Counted from the stretch's first letter, positions 9,002-18,879 are shown. The stretch: DNA of 64,000 nt from DATHTS01 sp965219305 (GCA_965219305.1 OZ244725.1:310001-374000); one strand, 5' to 3'. Notes: generated by a model from the letters alone, not told the origin. A program made the numbers and translations.

Positions 9002-9047
9002 AACGCCGGAGAGTTTTTAAATGTTTATTTAAAAACTCTCCGGCGTT
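9002..9047 (-). terminator. Rho-independent terminator of the beta-helix gene
   Basis: A perfect 21-bp stem (AACGCCGGAGAGTTTTTAAA T and its complement, loop GTTT) is followed on the minus strand by TTTTTATTT. It lies 28 bp after the stop codon of the minus-strand beta-helix gene. Confidence 0.9.
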
Positions 9048-9074
9048 AGAAATAATAATCTTTTGTTTGAAGGA

Positions 9075-11120
9075 TTATTGTTCAGAATACAAATCGAAAT
9101 TCCAAACGGTATTATCTACAGACAAAATTTGCGGAGCAAATCTGTATCTTTTATGTGAAACTTTTACCGTATAAGTTTCTCCCGCATTTACCTCGACAAA
9201 TTTGTAGTAACCGAACGAATTCGTTCTCGTTCCCAATGTATTGCCGTTGCTGTCTGTCAAAGTAACCAGAGCATTGCTGATTCCTGAAAAATTACCTGAT
9301 AAAACGCGTCCCGAAACCTCGACCGCCGCCGCAGTCGGCGCGACAATCTGTGCCGGATTGGAAAATTCCGAACTATCGCCGACGTTTTGTGGCGCAAAAG
9401 ATGACGCTGTTCCGGTGCTGGTTGCCGTCGCCGTTACGAATTGTCCGGCGGGAAAAGTAACACTTGAACTGAATGTAAAAAGCGCATCTCCGTTTGCATC
9501 TGTAATAACATTCATCGAGCCGATAAATGTTCGACCTTCACTATTTATGCCGTCAGCAGTAGAATTTAAGAAAAAATCAAGTACGAAACTCGTATTCGGT
9601 GTGCTGTCTAGTGTTCCGGTTACCGAATTAGAAGTGTTTGCCGAACTCAACACGGGGTTGTTTTGTAAATCGTTCGGACCCGTATCTACATCATCCGCAT
9701 CATTTGCAGTTGCGCCGATTCCGCCGAGATCAATTCCGATTCCTGTATTATTGAAAATAGAATTGCCGCGAATCGCATTACTTACTCCGGCAGTTGTGTC
9801 AATGTAAATTCCGGCTCTGGAACTCGTCGCCAAAGCATCGCCGTTGTTAGCGATGATATTGCAGGCATTATCGCACGCACCGGCTGTAATTCCCGTTCCG
9901 CCGATTATATTTCCCGCCGCAAGCCCGGCAATCTGAATGCCGTTATCACGATTAGCGAGCGCGGTTGTGCCGTTATCACCGACTCCGATGTAATTTCCTG
10001 CAATTATATTTCCGGTCGCAAAAATCGTGCTGATCGAAATGCCGTTTGAAGAATTTCCAGAAATTACATTTCTGTCTCCGTTTGTTATTCCGCCGACAGT
10101 ATTTGTTGCGGCATTTATCAAAACACCGCTGCCTGAATTAGGCACGGCAGTATTTCCCGAAATACCAACACCGATATAATTTCCGACAATACTGTTATTA
10201 GCGGCGGAAGTCACATTACTGCTTTGAATTATCGAAACTCCACTGCCGTTGTTGCCTGAAATGATATTGCGCGAAGCACTGGCTGTTCCGACCTGAGTTC
10301 CCGATGAATCAACAATGCGAATACCTTCCTGCGTATTTCCGAGACGCGTAGTTCCGTCTGCCGCCACTCCGATAAAGTTTTTTCTGATCGCTGCCGAACC
10401 GCCGCCCGTAATGGAAATTCCCGTGCCTGAGTTGCCGGAAATTACATTTCTGTTCGCGTTCGGAGTGCCGCCGATGATAACTCCAGTCGCGCCGACTATC
10501 AAAATCCCTCGATTAAAATTGCCCAGAGCCGCATTTCCGGCGGTGTTAGTTCCGATAAAATTTCCTAATATACTCGATGAATTAGCTCCGGTATTTACCC
10601 GAATTCCAGCACTCTGGAAACGATTTATAACTAAACCCCGAACAAGAGAAGGTGCGGAGATTTGCAGTCCGATGCCGCTCGTTCCCGCGTTTGTACCGTC
10701 GAGTTCAATCGTTAGAGTGCCGCTAAACGCCGAACTAACTCCGCCTGTGCTGAGAACCGCTCCCGGTGCGGTATAACCGTCAATTGTAACACCTCCGGTT
10801 ATTACAGGAAGCGGTGATATCGGAGAAATTGTTCCGGCAACACTAAATTCTATTCTATTTGTACTATTCGGATTATTGTTATTATCAATTATTGCTTGCC
10901 GCAAACTTCCCGCACCCGAATCATTTAAGTTAGAAACGGTATAAATGCCTCCTCCGCCGAAATTACTGTCGGAATCTGAAGAAACTTTTTGAGCATTTGC
11001 TAATTGTGTAAATGCAGCGGAAATTAGGAATACTGAGCAGATAACAGCCGCACACTGCAAGCCGTAATTTATTGTTTTGAAAATGTTGAAAATCTTTTTT
11101 TGTCTGACTATTTCGATCAT
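9075..11120 (-). CDS. Secreted right-handed parallel beta-helix protein
   Basis: A 681-residue exported protein. After a signal peptide (hydrophobic residues 19-42, cleavage near NAQK) comes the entry sequence VSNLNDSGAGSLRQAI followed by FSVAGTI and ITGGVTIDGYTAPG, a hallmark of beta-helix surface proteins. Then come about 15 irregular coils with repeated GNFIGTN / GNYIGVG and RNVISGNSGTGI phrases (about 150-480), which form a NosD/pectate-lyase-like beta-helix. Residues about 590-681 form a carboxypeptidase-regulatory-like beta-sandwich (VEVSGRVLSG ... FGYYKFVEVNAGETYTVKV). No catalytic residues are evident, so adhesion or carbohydrate binding is as likely as an enzyme. An AGGGGAT ribosome-binding site precedes the ATG. 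It is followed by a strong terminator. Confidence 0.8.
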   Translation of the reverse strand: MIEIVRQKKIFNIFKTINYGLQCAAVICSVFLISAAFTQLANAQKVSSDSDSNFGGGGIYTVSNLNDSGAGSLRQAIIDNNNNPNSTNRIEFSVAGTISPISPLPVITGGVTIDGYTAPGAVLSTGGVSSAFSGTLTIELDGTNAGTSGIGLQISAPSLVRGLVINRFQSAGIRVNTGANSSSILGNFIGTNTAGNAALGNFNRGILIVGATGVIIGGTPNANRNVISGNSGTGISITGGGSAAIRKNFIGVAADGTTRLGNTQEGIRIVDSSGTQVGTASASRNIISGNNGSGVSIIQSSNVTSAANNSIVGNYIGVGISGNTAVPNSGSGVLINAATNTVGGITNGDRNVISGNSSNGISISTIFATGNIIAGNYIGVGDNGTTALANRDNGIQIAGLAAGNIIGGTGITAGACDNACNIIANNGDALATSSRAGIYIDTTAGVSNAIRGNSIFNNTGIGIDLGGIGATANDADDVDTGPNDLQNNPVLSSANTSNSVTGTLDSTPNTSFVLDFFLNSTADGINSEGRTFIGSMNVITDANGDALFTFSSSVTFPAGQFVTATATSTGTASSFAPQNVGDSSEFSNPAQIVAPTAAAVEVSGRVLSGNFSGISNALVTLTDSNGNTLGTRTNSFGYYKFVEVNAGETYTVKVSHKRYRFAPQILSVDNTVWNFDLYSEQ

Positions 11121-11247
11121 AATAATTTATCCCCTTTTATTTCGAGTATGAAAACTCGCCTGACATAAGGCTTTATTGGCAAACATAACGTAAAAATCAA
11201 GTGAACGTATTTGTTTTAATGTTAAAACCATATACATTTAACGGATA

Positions 11248-11285
11248 ATCAAGCGATTTTGAATCGGTTATCAAAACCGCTTGAT
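11248..11285 (-). terminator. Hairpin downstream of the BNR-protein gene, possible terminator
   Basis: A 15-bp stem ATCAAGCGATTTTGA / TCAAAACCGCTTGAT with one G-T pair and an 8-nt loop lies 21 bp after the stop codon of the minus-strand gene. It lacks a good T run, so termination is only probable. Confidence 0.45.
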
Positions 11286-11305
11286 AAATACTTCCACCGA
11301 TTTAT

Positions 11306-13525
11306 CTATTCGGCATAAAACCGCCTTGTTCGCGGACTTTCGCCGAAACGGTTTACTGCGGTTACTTGATAATAAACTTTGCTGAAACCGCTGCTCTGCA
11401 GTCTTTTATCTTCAAACGAAGTTTCGCCCGGTTTAACTTCTCCGATTAAGACAGGTTCGTTTTTGCCAACTCCGCGATAAATCTTGTAACTCGTCAGCGG
11501 GGAGCCGTTACTGTCGGGTGTCATCCATTTCACAGAGTTTCCGCGCCGTGAAGATTTCACTTCAACCGGCGGTGGCAGCAACGGAGCCGCCGGACCTCCC
11601 GTATCAAAGTCGGAAAACAAACGTGATCCTCCTGACTGACGCAAAATCGTCGCCACTTGAGTTTTATCATTGACCGCTTTTGTTCCGTTCATCGCGCTCA
11701 GACAGCCGGAATTGACACAACCGTCTGCATAACCGGCGACGGCGCGCCCGAAACGGTCAACTTTTAAGTCCATAAAATCTAAAAGATTTCGCGTTCCTGA
11801 TGGACAAGTCGTGCCGCTCGTGCAGATTACACCTTGTTGGACAGGATCATCGGCACGAACAACCGTCCAACTCATTCCGCCGTTGCAGGTCGTCGCAATA
11901 TACGGATACCAAGTTCCGGCAAACGGAGTCGTTCCTGAATCGTCGCCCGTCGGATCGCCGCCTTGCAGCGAATCCGTGCCGTGGAAAAACAGCGCGGCGC
12001 GATTGTTGTCGCCGCCGACTGCTGCCGGAAAGACCGATGCTTTGATGTTATAAGCCACTCCGGTCGGCGTATTTGTTGATAAACCCAGGTCTTGATCGTA
12101 TTTGAAAGTTGCGCCCTTGTCATCGGAAACTGCGACGCGAATATGTTTGTCGCTGCCGGTATAAACAAAGAAAACTCTGCCGCCCGCGCCGATGCCGACT
12201 GCCGGATCGTTGTCACCGCTTCCCGAACCGGGCAATGTGCGAACTTTCCACGTCAAACCGTTGTCTTCAGAAACCGCAAAACCTTGTCCGCCATCGAGCG
12301 TTGCCGCGTTCATATCCGGGTCGGGACAATTTTTGTTCGGCACATAAACCGTGCCGTCCGGCGCGACTTTGACGTGACCGTGCAAACCCGAACATTGCAC
12401 GAGGTTATACATCGGCACTGCCGCTTGATAAGTCAAACCGCCGTCATCGCTGCGCGTCGCAAACGCCGCCGCGATTGACTGCGAAGCGTAATACCAGGCG
12501 TTCGGATAAGAAGTCGTCGGGTTAACTTGTGTTGTCGGCAATCCCGTAACCGCGCTGATCGGATTACGGTTATATGGTCCCGCGCCGATTGTCTGGTGAT
12601 CCGCGCCCGACGTAACGCCGGTCGTTACATTCGGTATAAATGATTCGCCGTCATTGTCGGTAATTGCTGTCAAACTCGTTCCGCCCGCCGCGATTAACTG
12701 ACCGGGAATCGTGCGTCCGGTTGTTGGATCGGTGAACATAATCGGATCGAGCGATGTTGCCGCATTCGTCGGAGTAAAACTTGCCCAAATTGAAGTCGCC
12801 GGAGATGTCGCATCATTAAAAGTCGCCCTTAATGTGTAAATATAAGATTGGAACAAAACATTTCCGGTGTTCCAGTTAATTCCGAGTGATGGTTCGCCCG
12901 CGTCGTTGTAGCCGTCAAGAGTCATCGGCGGATTATGTCTTTCGTAAGACGTAAGAGCGCAAGTGCTTGGCGGCGGAACAAACGGTGCGGGAACGCTGAC
13001 CGCGCTGGCAATTCCGCTATATTGATCGGCGGCAACTGCGGCAAAATAAACGACGCGCACTGTGTAAAGTCCGACTCCCGTCGTAGAAGGATCGATATCG
13101 GCTTGCTCGAACGTCGTCGTGCCGTTAGCGGAAGTTGCAACAACGGTTCCGGTCGCCGTCGTGCCTTTGTAGATATACATATCATAATCGGTAGTCGGAA
13201 AGTTCCAATTAATCTGAACTCTGGCGCGCTTGTTCATCCAATCGGTGACCGTTCCGCTTAAAGTTAATGCGAATTCGTCACAAACCGTCGGAATCGTAGC
13301 ACAGTCGGCTTCACCATTCGCCGCCGCGCCGCCGGGTTGAGTGCCGTCCCAAGTAACATTCGGTCCGGTCGGATTTAACGTTCCGGCAGTCGGATTTGAT
13401 GCTTCCGAAATATTTGCCGCAGAAAATAAACCGATTGCCGTAATCACAATCGCAAACACCGAGAGTGAAAGTCTTTTCAGTGTTTTATAAGTCAACCACA
13501 TATCCGCTTGTTCCATATTTTTCAT
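11306..13525 (-). CDS. Secreted sialidase-like (BNR-repeat) beta-propeller protein with fibronectin III domain
   Basis: A 739-residue exported protein. A signal peptide (LSLSVFAIVITAIGLFSAAN) is followed by a small beta domain (about 50-170, DYDMYIYKGTT), then a beta-propeller with Asp-box-like phrases (SDDGGLTYQ, SEDNGLTWKV, SDDKGATFKY, CNGGMSWTVV) spaced as in BNR repeats of sialidases and related exo-glycosidases. The C-terminal 90 residues form a fibronectin type III domain (SRRGNSVKWMTPDSNGSP ... YYQVTAVNRFGES). The catalytic Arg triad of true sialidases cannot be assigned, so a lectin-like or unknown role is possible. A second ATG three codons in (13516) could also be the start. Its position between other secreted proteins on the same strand suggests a surface-protein cluster. 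Confidence 0.75.
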   Translation of the reverse strand: MKNMEQADMWLTYKTLKRLSLSVFAIVITAIGLFSAANISEASNPTAGTLNPTGPNVTWDGTQPGGAAANGEADCATIPTVCDEFALTLSGTVTDWMNKRARVQINWNFPTTDYDMYIYKGTTATGTVVATSANGTTTFEQADIDPSTTGVGLYTVRVVYFAAVAADQYSGIASAVSVPAPFVPPPSTCALTSYERHNPPMTLDGYNDAGEPSLGINWNTGNVLFQSYIYTLRATFNDATSPATSIWASFTPTNAATSLDPIMFTDPTTGRTIPGQLIAAGGTSLTAITDNDGESFIPNVTTGVTSGADHQTIGAGPYNRNPISAVTGLPTTQVNPTTSYPNAWYYASQSIAAAFATRSDDGGLTYQAAVPMYNLVQCSGLHGHVKVAPDGTVYVPNKNCPDPDMNAATLDGGQGFAVSEDNGLTWKVRTLPGSGSGDNDPAVGIGAGGRVFFVYTGSDKHIRVAVSDDKGATFKYDQDLGLSTNTPTGVAYNIKASVFPAAVGGDNNRAALFFHGTDSLQGGDPTGDDSGTTPFAGTWYPYIATTCNGGMSWTVVRADDPVQQGVICTSGTTCPSGTRNLLDFMDLKVDRFGRAVAGYADGCVNSGCLSAMNGTKAVNDKTQVATILRQSGGSRLFSDFDTGGPAAPLLPPPVEVKSSRRGNSVKWMTPDSNGSPLTSYKIYRGVGKNEPVLIGEVKPGETSFEDKRLQSSGFSKVYYQVTAVNRFGESPRTRRFYAE

Positions 13526-13562
13526 ATTTTATACTTCCTGAATTTTTATAAATTTTGCATAA

Positions 13563-13602
13563 TTTTTAACCGGTTTTTGTCGAACTTCAGAGCGGTTAAA
13601 AA
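13563..13602 (-). terminator. Inverted repeat after the small envelope-protein gene, possible terminator
   Basis: TTTTTAACCG and CGGTTAAAAA form a 10-bp stem around a 20-nt loop, 3 bp after the stop of the minus-strand gene. The T-rich outer arm could supply the U run. Confidence 0.4.
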
Positions 13603-13604
13603 CA

Positions 13605-14138
13605 TTACTTTTCTCTTCTTTCCTCTTCCTCTTCCTCTTCATTGCTTCGAGGTTTTGTAATAGTCAACATAGACAGATGATCTGCATTATTGCCCTGTGC
13701 AATGACTGAATATTCGGAAATTCCGTCTTGCGGCGGAACTTCCCAGATATAACGGTGATTTGCTCCCGCAACTTCCGCTTTGGCTTGTTTTAAATCACCG
13801 ATTTCATCGAAACGCTTCGCTTGACCATCTTTCGGTTTAGCAAAAGCGGTTATATATCGAACCTGGTTTTCACGGTCGTATCCGACGGCGAGATAGCCGT
13901 AGGCGGGATTATCTTTTAGCGACCATACTTCCTGCTGTTTTTCTTCTTCTCTGCTCAATTTTCCGATTTCCTTCAAATGCCGAACGGCATCATCTTTGCT
14001 CATTCCGGGACTAATTCCCAAAATATCGCTTGGCAAAATGTTAATCGGTTTCGTTCCGCCGCACTGTAGGAAGACCAGAGACAGAACAATCAGACACGAA
14101 AAAACAACGCATTGTTTGATAAAATGAATATTATTCAT
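13605..14138 (-). CDS. Small envelope protein of unknown function, possible lipoprotein
   Basis: A 177-residue protein with a hydrophobic N-terminal segment (VVFSCLIVLSLVFLQCGG). A cysteine follows it, as in lipoproteins, but the preceding residues (FLQ) fit a lipobox poorly. The phrase ILGISPGMSKDDAVRHL resembles the SmpA/OmlA-type start of small outer-membrane lipoproteins, which is only a weak similarity. The C-terminus is a run of glutamates ending in arginines (EEEEEEERREK). The role is unknown. It lies upstream of the BNR gene in the same direction. Confidence 0.6.
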   Translation of the reverse strand: MNNIHFIKQCVVFSCLIVLSLVFLQCGGTKPINILPSDILGISPGMSKDDAVRHLKEIGKLSREEEKQQEVWSLKDNPAYGYLAVGYDRENQVRYITAFAKPKDGQAKRFDEIGDLKQAKAEVAGANHRYIWEVPPQDGISEYSVIAQGNNADHLSMLTITKPRSNEEEEEEERREK

Positions 14139-14551
14139 TGACGCAATTAGGGTAATGTAATCGGGGGCTAATGATTTATAGAGGGGGTTTGAAAATTTAC
14201 GAATAAAAATTAAACAAATCGCTTAACGATTAAAACGAATTTTTTTCCGAAAACTTTTTGTCTTACTTTAACTGAGCGTAATGTTAATTCTTTTTTAAAA
14301 CTAAGTCAACCGGTTTTGGGAACGATTACCGGTGAACTCGGTTTTTATTCAACCCAAACGGCTGTGAGTCTTAAAAACAGGGAATAATATCCGATTGTCT
14401 GAAAAATATTATTTATGAATTATGTTTTGAAGTGAGATAACTTTTAATGTAAAAGGTCTTTTGATTTTTACTTTAACCTTCAAATTCATCTACGGAAAAA
14501 TTTCCGAAATTCATATTTTTATTGAGAATGACAATCTGCGTAAATTATTTT
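14139..14551. other. Intergenic region, AT-rich, no gene seen
   Basis: About 410 bp between the start of the small envelope-protein gene and the end of proC (both on the minus strand). It holds several poly-T tracts and a partial inverted pair AACCGGTTTTGGG / ATTACCGGTG, but no convincing RNA gene, ORF or terminator. The promoter of the envelope-protein gene must lie at its left end. Confidence 0.5.
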
Positions 14552-15397
14552 TCAATCTTGCTTTTTTCCGAGCGCAACGGCGCGATTATATGCGGCAAAG
14601 ACGGCTTTTGATAAAACCGTCCGCAAAGTTCCTTTTTCCATCTGATAAATAGCTTCGGCACTCGTTCCGCCCGGCGACGTTACCATATTTCTCAATTCTG
14701 CCGGATGTTTATTCGATTCGATAGCAAATTTTACGGAACCGAGCATCATTTCCTGAACGAGATTTTTCGCCATTTCGCGTGAAAATCCCATATGAACTCC
14801 GGCATCGGTCAGAGCTTCCATCACCATAAAAACATAAGTCGGTCCGGTTGCCGAAAGCGAAGTTGCCATATCTATCATATTTTCCGTCTGCACGAAAAGT
14901 TCTTTTCCGAGGGCGGAAAGCATTGATTTTATTTGTTCACGTTCGGCTGAATCGAGAATTTCAGTGCAAGTCCAGGCTGTCATTCCCGCGCCGATTTGAG
15001 CAGGCGTGTTGGGCATCGCGCGGACGATTTTTTGATTACCTAAAACACCGGAAATTTTTTCGATTCCCGTTCCGGCGACGATTGACATAACGATCTGATG
15101 CGGTTGTATTATGCCTTTTAATTCTTCCAACACCTGATTTATCCTTTGCGGCTTGACACATAAAACGACGCTCGAATTTTCAAACTCGCGCACTGCTTCG
15201 ACGGCATCGGAGTTTTTTTCGTAAACTTTGATTTTATATTTATTTTCAAGTTCATCACGCCTGTTTTTTCGCGGATGACTTGCCGTAATTTGTTTCGGCG
15301 AGAAAATTTTTTCGTGCAATAATCCGGCGAGCATCGCTTCAGCCATTACGCCGCAGCCGACAAAAGCCGTATTTCCGTTTAACGATTTGTTTTTCAT
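14552..15397 (-). CDS. proC: Pyrroline-5-carboxylate reductase
   Basis: A 281-residue enzyme for the last step of proline synthesis, reducing 1-pyrroline-5-carboxylate with NAD(P)H. The N-terminal Rossmann motif is FVGCGVMAEAMLAGLL (residues 12-27). Family signatures follow: VVLCVKPQ near 78, RAMPNTPAQIGAGMTA near 128 and the C-terminal dimerisation signature SPGGTSAEAIYQMEKGTLR near 242. Length and start are normal. The next upstream gene on the minus strand is far away, so it is probably transcribed alone. Confidence 0.95.
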   Translation of the reverse strand: MKNKSLNGNTAFVGCGVMAEAMLAGLLHEKIFSPKQITASHPRKNRRDELENKYKIKVYEKNSDAVEAVREFENSSVVLCVKPQRINQVLEELKGIIQPHQIVMSIVAGTGIEKISGVLGNQKIVRAMPNTPAQIGAGMTAWTCTEILDSAEREQIKSMLSALGKELFVQTENMIDMATSLSATGPTYVFMVMEALTDAGVHMGFSREMAKNLVQEMMLGSVKFAIESNKHPAELRNMVTSPGGTSAEAIYQMEKGTLRTVLSKAVFAAYNRAVALGKKQD

Positions 15398-15572
15398 TTT
15401 CTAAATTATAAATAAACCGGATTGATTTCCAAAGGATAATTTATACAGTAAAAACTGCATATTGTGAATACGAACGCTGCTTTTTATTTAGATATAAATT
15501 CGTGTTACCTTTTAATAAAATAATTTTCCCAAAATGAACAAAAGTTCGTTAAATTTGTAAAATAAAACCAAG

Positions 15573-16169
15573 ATGAATAAATCAGCAATACTATTTATAA
15601 CAGCAATTACAGCAATCTCTCTAGCAGGTTGCCGGCAAACATCAATCGAAGTGAATCAGGAAACGGCAAATACAAATGCGAATTCGAAAACGGTTTCGTC
15701 TGTGATGGCAAATTCCGATGCAAATCTCGTGAATAATGCGCCTGAAAATACTCAGCAAGTTGACCATCCAACAGCAATTGAAGTTGCGACTAATAAAGTC
15801 GGAAAATTTGTCAGAACCGGCAAACCGGGCATAGAGACGGAAGAAATGAAAAACGCGGTAAAAAAAGGACAATATATTCCGGGTCCCGAATCGTCGCTTA
15901 TTTCCGGGGATATGAATAAACAGGGACAACCTGTTCAAACGCGCAAATTTACGAAAGATCAAACATTAGATAAAGTAGAAATAATCGCGCTCGGCGAAAC
16001 GGAAAGAAAAATACTTGTTCATTTAAGAAACGGTAAGGTTTTACCGCTCGAACAGGGCAAAATTACAGATCCGATGACCGCTTCGTCGTATGATTTGTTA
16101 AAAGCCGTCGGCATCGAACCGAAAGTTACGCCGAAAACGAACAACGCAAAGAAAGAAGATCAAAAATAA
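15573..16169 (+). CDS. Lipoprotein of unknown function
   Basis: A 198-residue protein with a clear lipoprotein signal: hydrophobic residues 6-18 end in the lipobox LAGC (Cys at 20). An Asn/Thr-rich linker with many Asn residues follows, then a compact region from about residue 66 (VATNKVGKFVRTGKPGIETEEM) to a Lys-rich tail. No domain is recognised. It is transcribed towards hutI but with about 100 bp between them. Confidence 0.65.
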   Translation: MNKSAILFITAITAISLAGCRQTSIEVNQETANTNANSKTVSSVMANSDANLVNNAPENTQQVDHPTAIEVATNKVGKFVRTGKPGIETEEMKNAVKKGQYIPGPESSLISGDMNKQGQPVQTRKFTKDQTLDKVEIIALGETERKILVHLRNGKVLPLEQGKITDPMTASSYDLLKAVGIEPKVTPKTNNAKKEDQK

Positions 16170-16267
16170 AAGTTTTGAAATGATCCGCACTTTCAAGTTT
16201 TTAATCGTAAAAACGTTTTAATGCAAAATAATTTGCGGTCGGATTTTTTATTATTTCTTGTAACTTG

Positions 16268-17551
16268 ATGAAAATTGATCTGATAATTTATAACGCCGGA
16301 CAGCTTGTAACTTGTGCATCCGGCAAAAAACCAAAACGCGGCGATGCGATGCAGAACGCCGGCATTATTAAAAACGGCGCGGTTGCCGTTGCAGACGGGA
16401 AAATTATCGCCGTCGGAAAAACCGAAGAAATTTTACGTGAATTTAAAGCGGAAATTACTTTTGATGCCGAAAAAAAAGTCGTCTGTCCCGGATTTGTTGA
16501 TTGCCATACGCACATCGTCTTTGCGGGAAATCGTCTTAACGAATTTGAATGGAAAATAAAAGGCGCGGATTATATGGAAATACTCGCCGGCGGCGGCGGA
16601 ATTATCTCGACCGTGCGCAAAACACGCGAAGCGAGTGTATCTGATTTGGTTCGGGAAACTTCAATTCGCCTCGATAGAATGCTCACGCTCGGCACGACGA
16701 CCACCGAGATAAAAACCGGTTACGGATTAGACACGGCAAACGAACTGAAAATGCTCGCAACAATTTTTGAATTAGATAAAATTCATAAAATTGATCTGAT
16801 TCCGACGTTTCTTCCCGCTCACGCATTTCCGCCCGAATATAAAGAAGATCAAGAAAAATATGTTGATTTAATTTGCGAAGAAATGCTTCCGCAAGCGATG
16901 GAGTTTTTCTTACACGCAACTCAACACCCGAAAATCAACACTCAACACTTTTTCGCCGATGTTTTTTGCGAGAAAGGCGCGTTCGATCTGGCGCAATCGA
17001 AAAGAGTTTTAGAAACTGCAAAAAATCTCGGTTTCAAATTAAAAGCGCACGTTGACGAATTTACAAATCTCGGCGGCGCGCGTCTGTCAATCGAACTCGG
17101 TGCGACTTCGATTGACCATTTGGACGCGATTTCCGACGAAGAAATAAAACTTTTGGCAAATTCCGAAACCATCGGAGTCGTAACGCCGACCGTCAATTTC
17201 AACTTCGGCGCGACGGAATTTGCCGACGCGAGAAAATTGATAGATTCAAATTGCGCCGTCGCCGTCTCAACCGATTACAATCCCGGAAGTGCGCCGTGTC
17301 CATCGCTGCCGAACGCGATGGCGATTGCGTGTCGTTATCAAAAACTTCTCCCGTCCGAAGCCTTTAACGCCGCCACAATAAACGCCGCATTCGCCGTCGG
17401 CGCGGGCGATAAAATCGGTTCTATTGAAACGGGAAAATTCGCCGACATTCTCATTCTCGACACCGACGATTACCGCCAAACCGCTTATGAATTCGGCGGA
17501 AATTTTGTCGGAAAGATTTTTAAAAAAGGAAATATCTGTTCGCTTTTATAG
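16268..17551 (+). CDS. hutI: Imidazolonepropionase
   Basis: A 427-residue amidohydrolase that opens imidazolone-5-propionate to N-formimino-L-glutamate in histidine degradation. The metal-binding HTH motif is in VDCHTHIVFAGNR, substrate and metal ligands lie in KLKAHVDEFTNLGGARL and in AVSTDYNPGSAPC, and the N-terminal beta-domain ends in VVCPGFVD. All are typical of HutI. A TTG directly before the ATG could extend the protein by one residue only. No other hut gene is in the window, so the pathway is completed elsewhere or the gene stands alone. Confidence 0.93.
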   Translation: MKIDLIIYNAGQLVTCASGKKPKRGDAMQNAGIIKNGAVAVADGKIIAVGKTEEILREFKAEITFDAEKKVVCPGFVDCHTHIVFAGNRLNEFEWKIKGADYMEILAGGGGIISTVRKTREASVSDLVRETSIRLDRMLTLGTTTTEIKTGYGLDTANELKMLATIFELDKIHKIDLIPTFLPAHAFPPEYKEDQEKYVDLICEEMLPQAMEFFLHATQHPKINTQHFFADVFCEKGAFDLAQSKRVLETAKNLGFKLKAHVDEFTNLGGARLSIELGATSIDHLDAISDEEIKLLANSETIGVVTPTVNFNFGATEFADARKLIDSNCAVAVSTDYNPGSAPCPSLPNAMAIACRYQKLLPSEAFNAATINAAFAVGAGDKIGSIETGKFADILILDTDDYRQTAYEFGGNFVGKIFKKGNICSLL

Positions 17552-17590
17552 CGAAATTTCCCGCTGTTTGATGGAAAGTGGAATAAACTA

Positions 17591-18550
17591 TTAAGCAATT
17601 TTTTGAATATAAAATGATCCGGGATTATTCTCGGATTTTAAGAACGGAGCAACAGATTTGAGTTTGTCGAAATGATTATGACGCAGATAGTTAAGCGCAC
17701 CGATAATCTTCCAATCGCTGTTATGAGATAAAAACGCCTCTAACAAATATTGTTCGTTCCAGAACTTAACTTCATCTTGCAGCCATTGTCCGGGATAGTT
17801 TTTTGGCGAAAAAATATCATGCACGTGGACAATCACGCCTTTGTTAAGAGTAGGCAATAATTCAAGATATTCAAAAAGAACGTCGCCCTGAGGTCTGATA
17901 ATATGTGATGAATCAATGAACAAAACATCATTTTCCTGAAGCTGCGAGAAAAAGGACAACTCAACATCTTCAACCTTTTTTCTAACGACGGAAACTCCTG
18001 CTTCTTCAAGCCAGGGCATTTCATAAGGCTCGATGCAAATATGTTCGCATTTATAATTCGATTCATCTTTTGAATTTTCAACGGTGGCGTTAATTGCCAT
18101 TAAAGTAGAGTGTCCGCTGCCGACTTCAATTATTTTCCTCGGTTTAAAGGTTCGAATAAGTTGATACCAATATTCAGCATCTCCCGAATCAAATGCGCCG
18201 TTATTCAAGTAAAATGTTAGTGAATCTGTTTTTTCTTGCTGAAGATCGGAAAGTTCTTGAGAAAAATTGAATCTTTGCAAAGTTTCCAATTGACCGGAGT
18301 CATTCCAGTTTATACCAGGAAGATGTCTATCTTGCGAAAAATCCATTCTCGAATCTCGATTATCAAACTGCGGCTCATAATAATGATTGCGAATCGGAAA
18401 TACGCCAACATTCATAAGAGCATTTTTGCATTGCGGAAGTCTGTGAACTCCCTCTTTTCTAACTTGCTTTAGAAGTAACGCTGAAATATAAACAAATGGC
18501 GAGATAATTATATCTATAATCGGAAGAAATTGGTTTATCAGTTTTCTCAT
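17591..18550 (-). CDS. Class I SAM-dependent methyltransferase, AT-rich gene
   Basis: A 319-residue protein with an N-terminal hydrophobic segment (FLPIIDIIISPFVYISALLL) that may anchor it to the membrane, then a Rossmann methyltransferase domain with motif I IIEVGSGHSTLMAI near residue 140 and an acidic loop FIDSSHI near 215. The combination with HDIFSP and WNEQYLLEAFL resembles class I methyltransferases of the Methyltransf_24 type that often sit in polysaccharide or glycan gene clusters. The substrate is unknown. The gene is visibly more AT-rich than its neighbours and has no partner genes here, which suggests horizontal transfer. Confidence 0.75.
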   Translation of the reverse strand: MRKLINQFLPIIDIIISPFVYISALLLKQVRKEGVHRLPQCKNALMNVGVFPIRNHYYEPQFDNRDSRMDFSQDRHLPGINWNDSGQLETLQRFNFSQELSDLQQEKTDSLTFYLNNGAFDSGDAEYWYQLIRTFKPRKIIEVGSGHSTLMAINATVENSKDESNYKCEHICIEPYEMPWLEEAGVSVVRKKVEDVELSFFSQLQENDVLFIDSSHIIRPQGDVLFEYLELLPTLNKGVIVHVHDIFSPKNYPGQWLQDEVKFWNEQYLLEAFLSHNSDWKIIGALNYLRHNHFDKLKSVAPFLKSENNPGSFYIQKIA

Positions 18551-18879
18551 AGTAATCCCTTTCGTTGCATATACGCAAGCGAGATAATTGTGTAATAGCT
18601 TTTAGTACTAATAACAGGTTTAAATTTCACAAAATCTTTGATCTTTTGATTTTTCGTGAAGATATGTGAAATTTATCTTACTTCTTACCCCCAAAATTGG
18701 CAAATATATTTCGACCTTAAAATTTATGACAACTAACTTTTAATTTATTAAACCGGAAATTGTTATCTAACATCTTAACTTTTTCGATTATTTTTGAATT
18801 GATAAAAATATATATTTATTTCAATTATTCCGACATCGCCAAATTCGCCACTTGGTTGCGAATTTGCTAAATTTTTCTT
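18551..18879. promoter_or_regulatory. Intergenic region with an 11-bp inverted repeat upstream of the methyltransferase gene
   Basis: About 330 bp, strongly AT-rich, between divergent genes. TAAATTTCACA at 18621-18631 and its exact complement TGTGAAATTTA at 18665-18675 enclose a second stem AAAATC / GATTTT, so the region can form a branched hairpin about 70 bp upstream of the minus-strand start. It could be an operator or a structured leader; nothing more can be said. Confidence 0.4.

Noticed and set aside
14139..14551. Possible small RNA or riboswitch before the envelope-protein gene
   Set aside because: There are poly-T tracts and a short imperfect inverted pair only; no stable multi-stem structure or known motif could be read.
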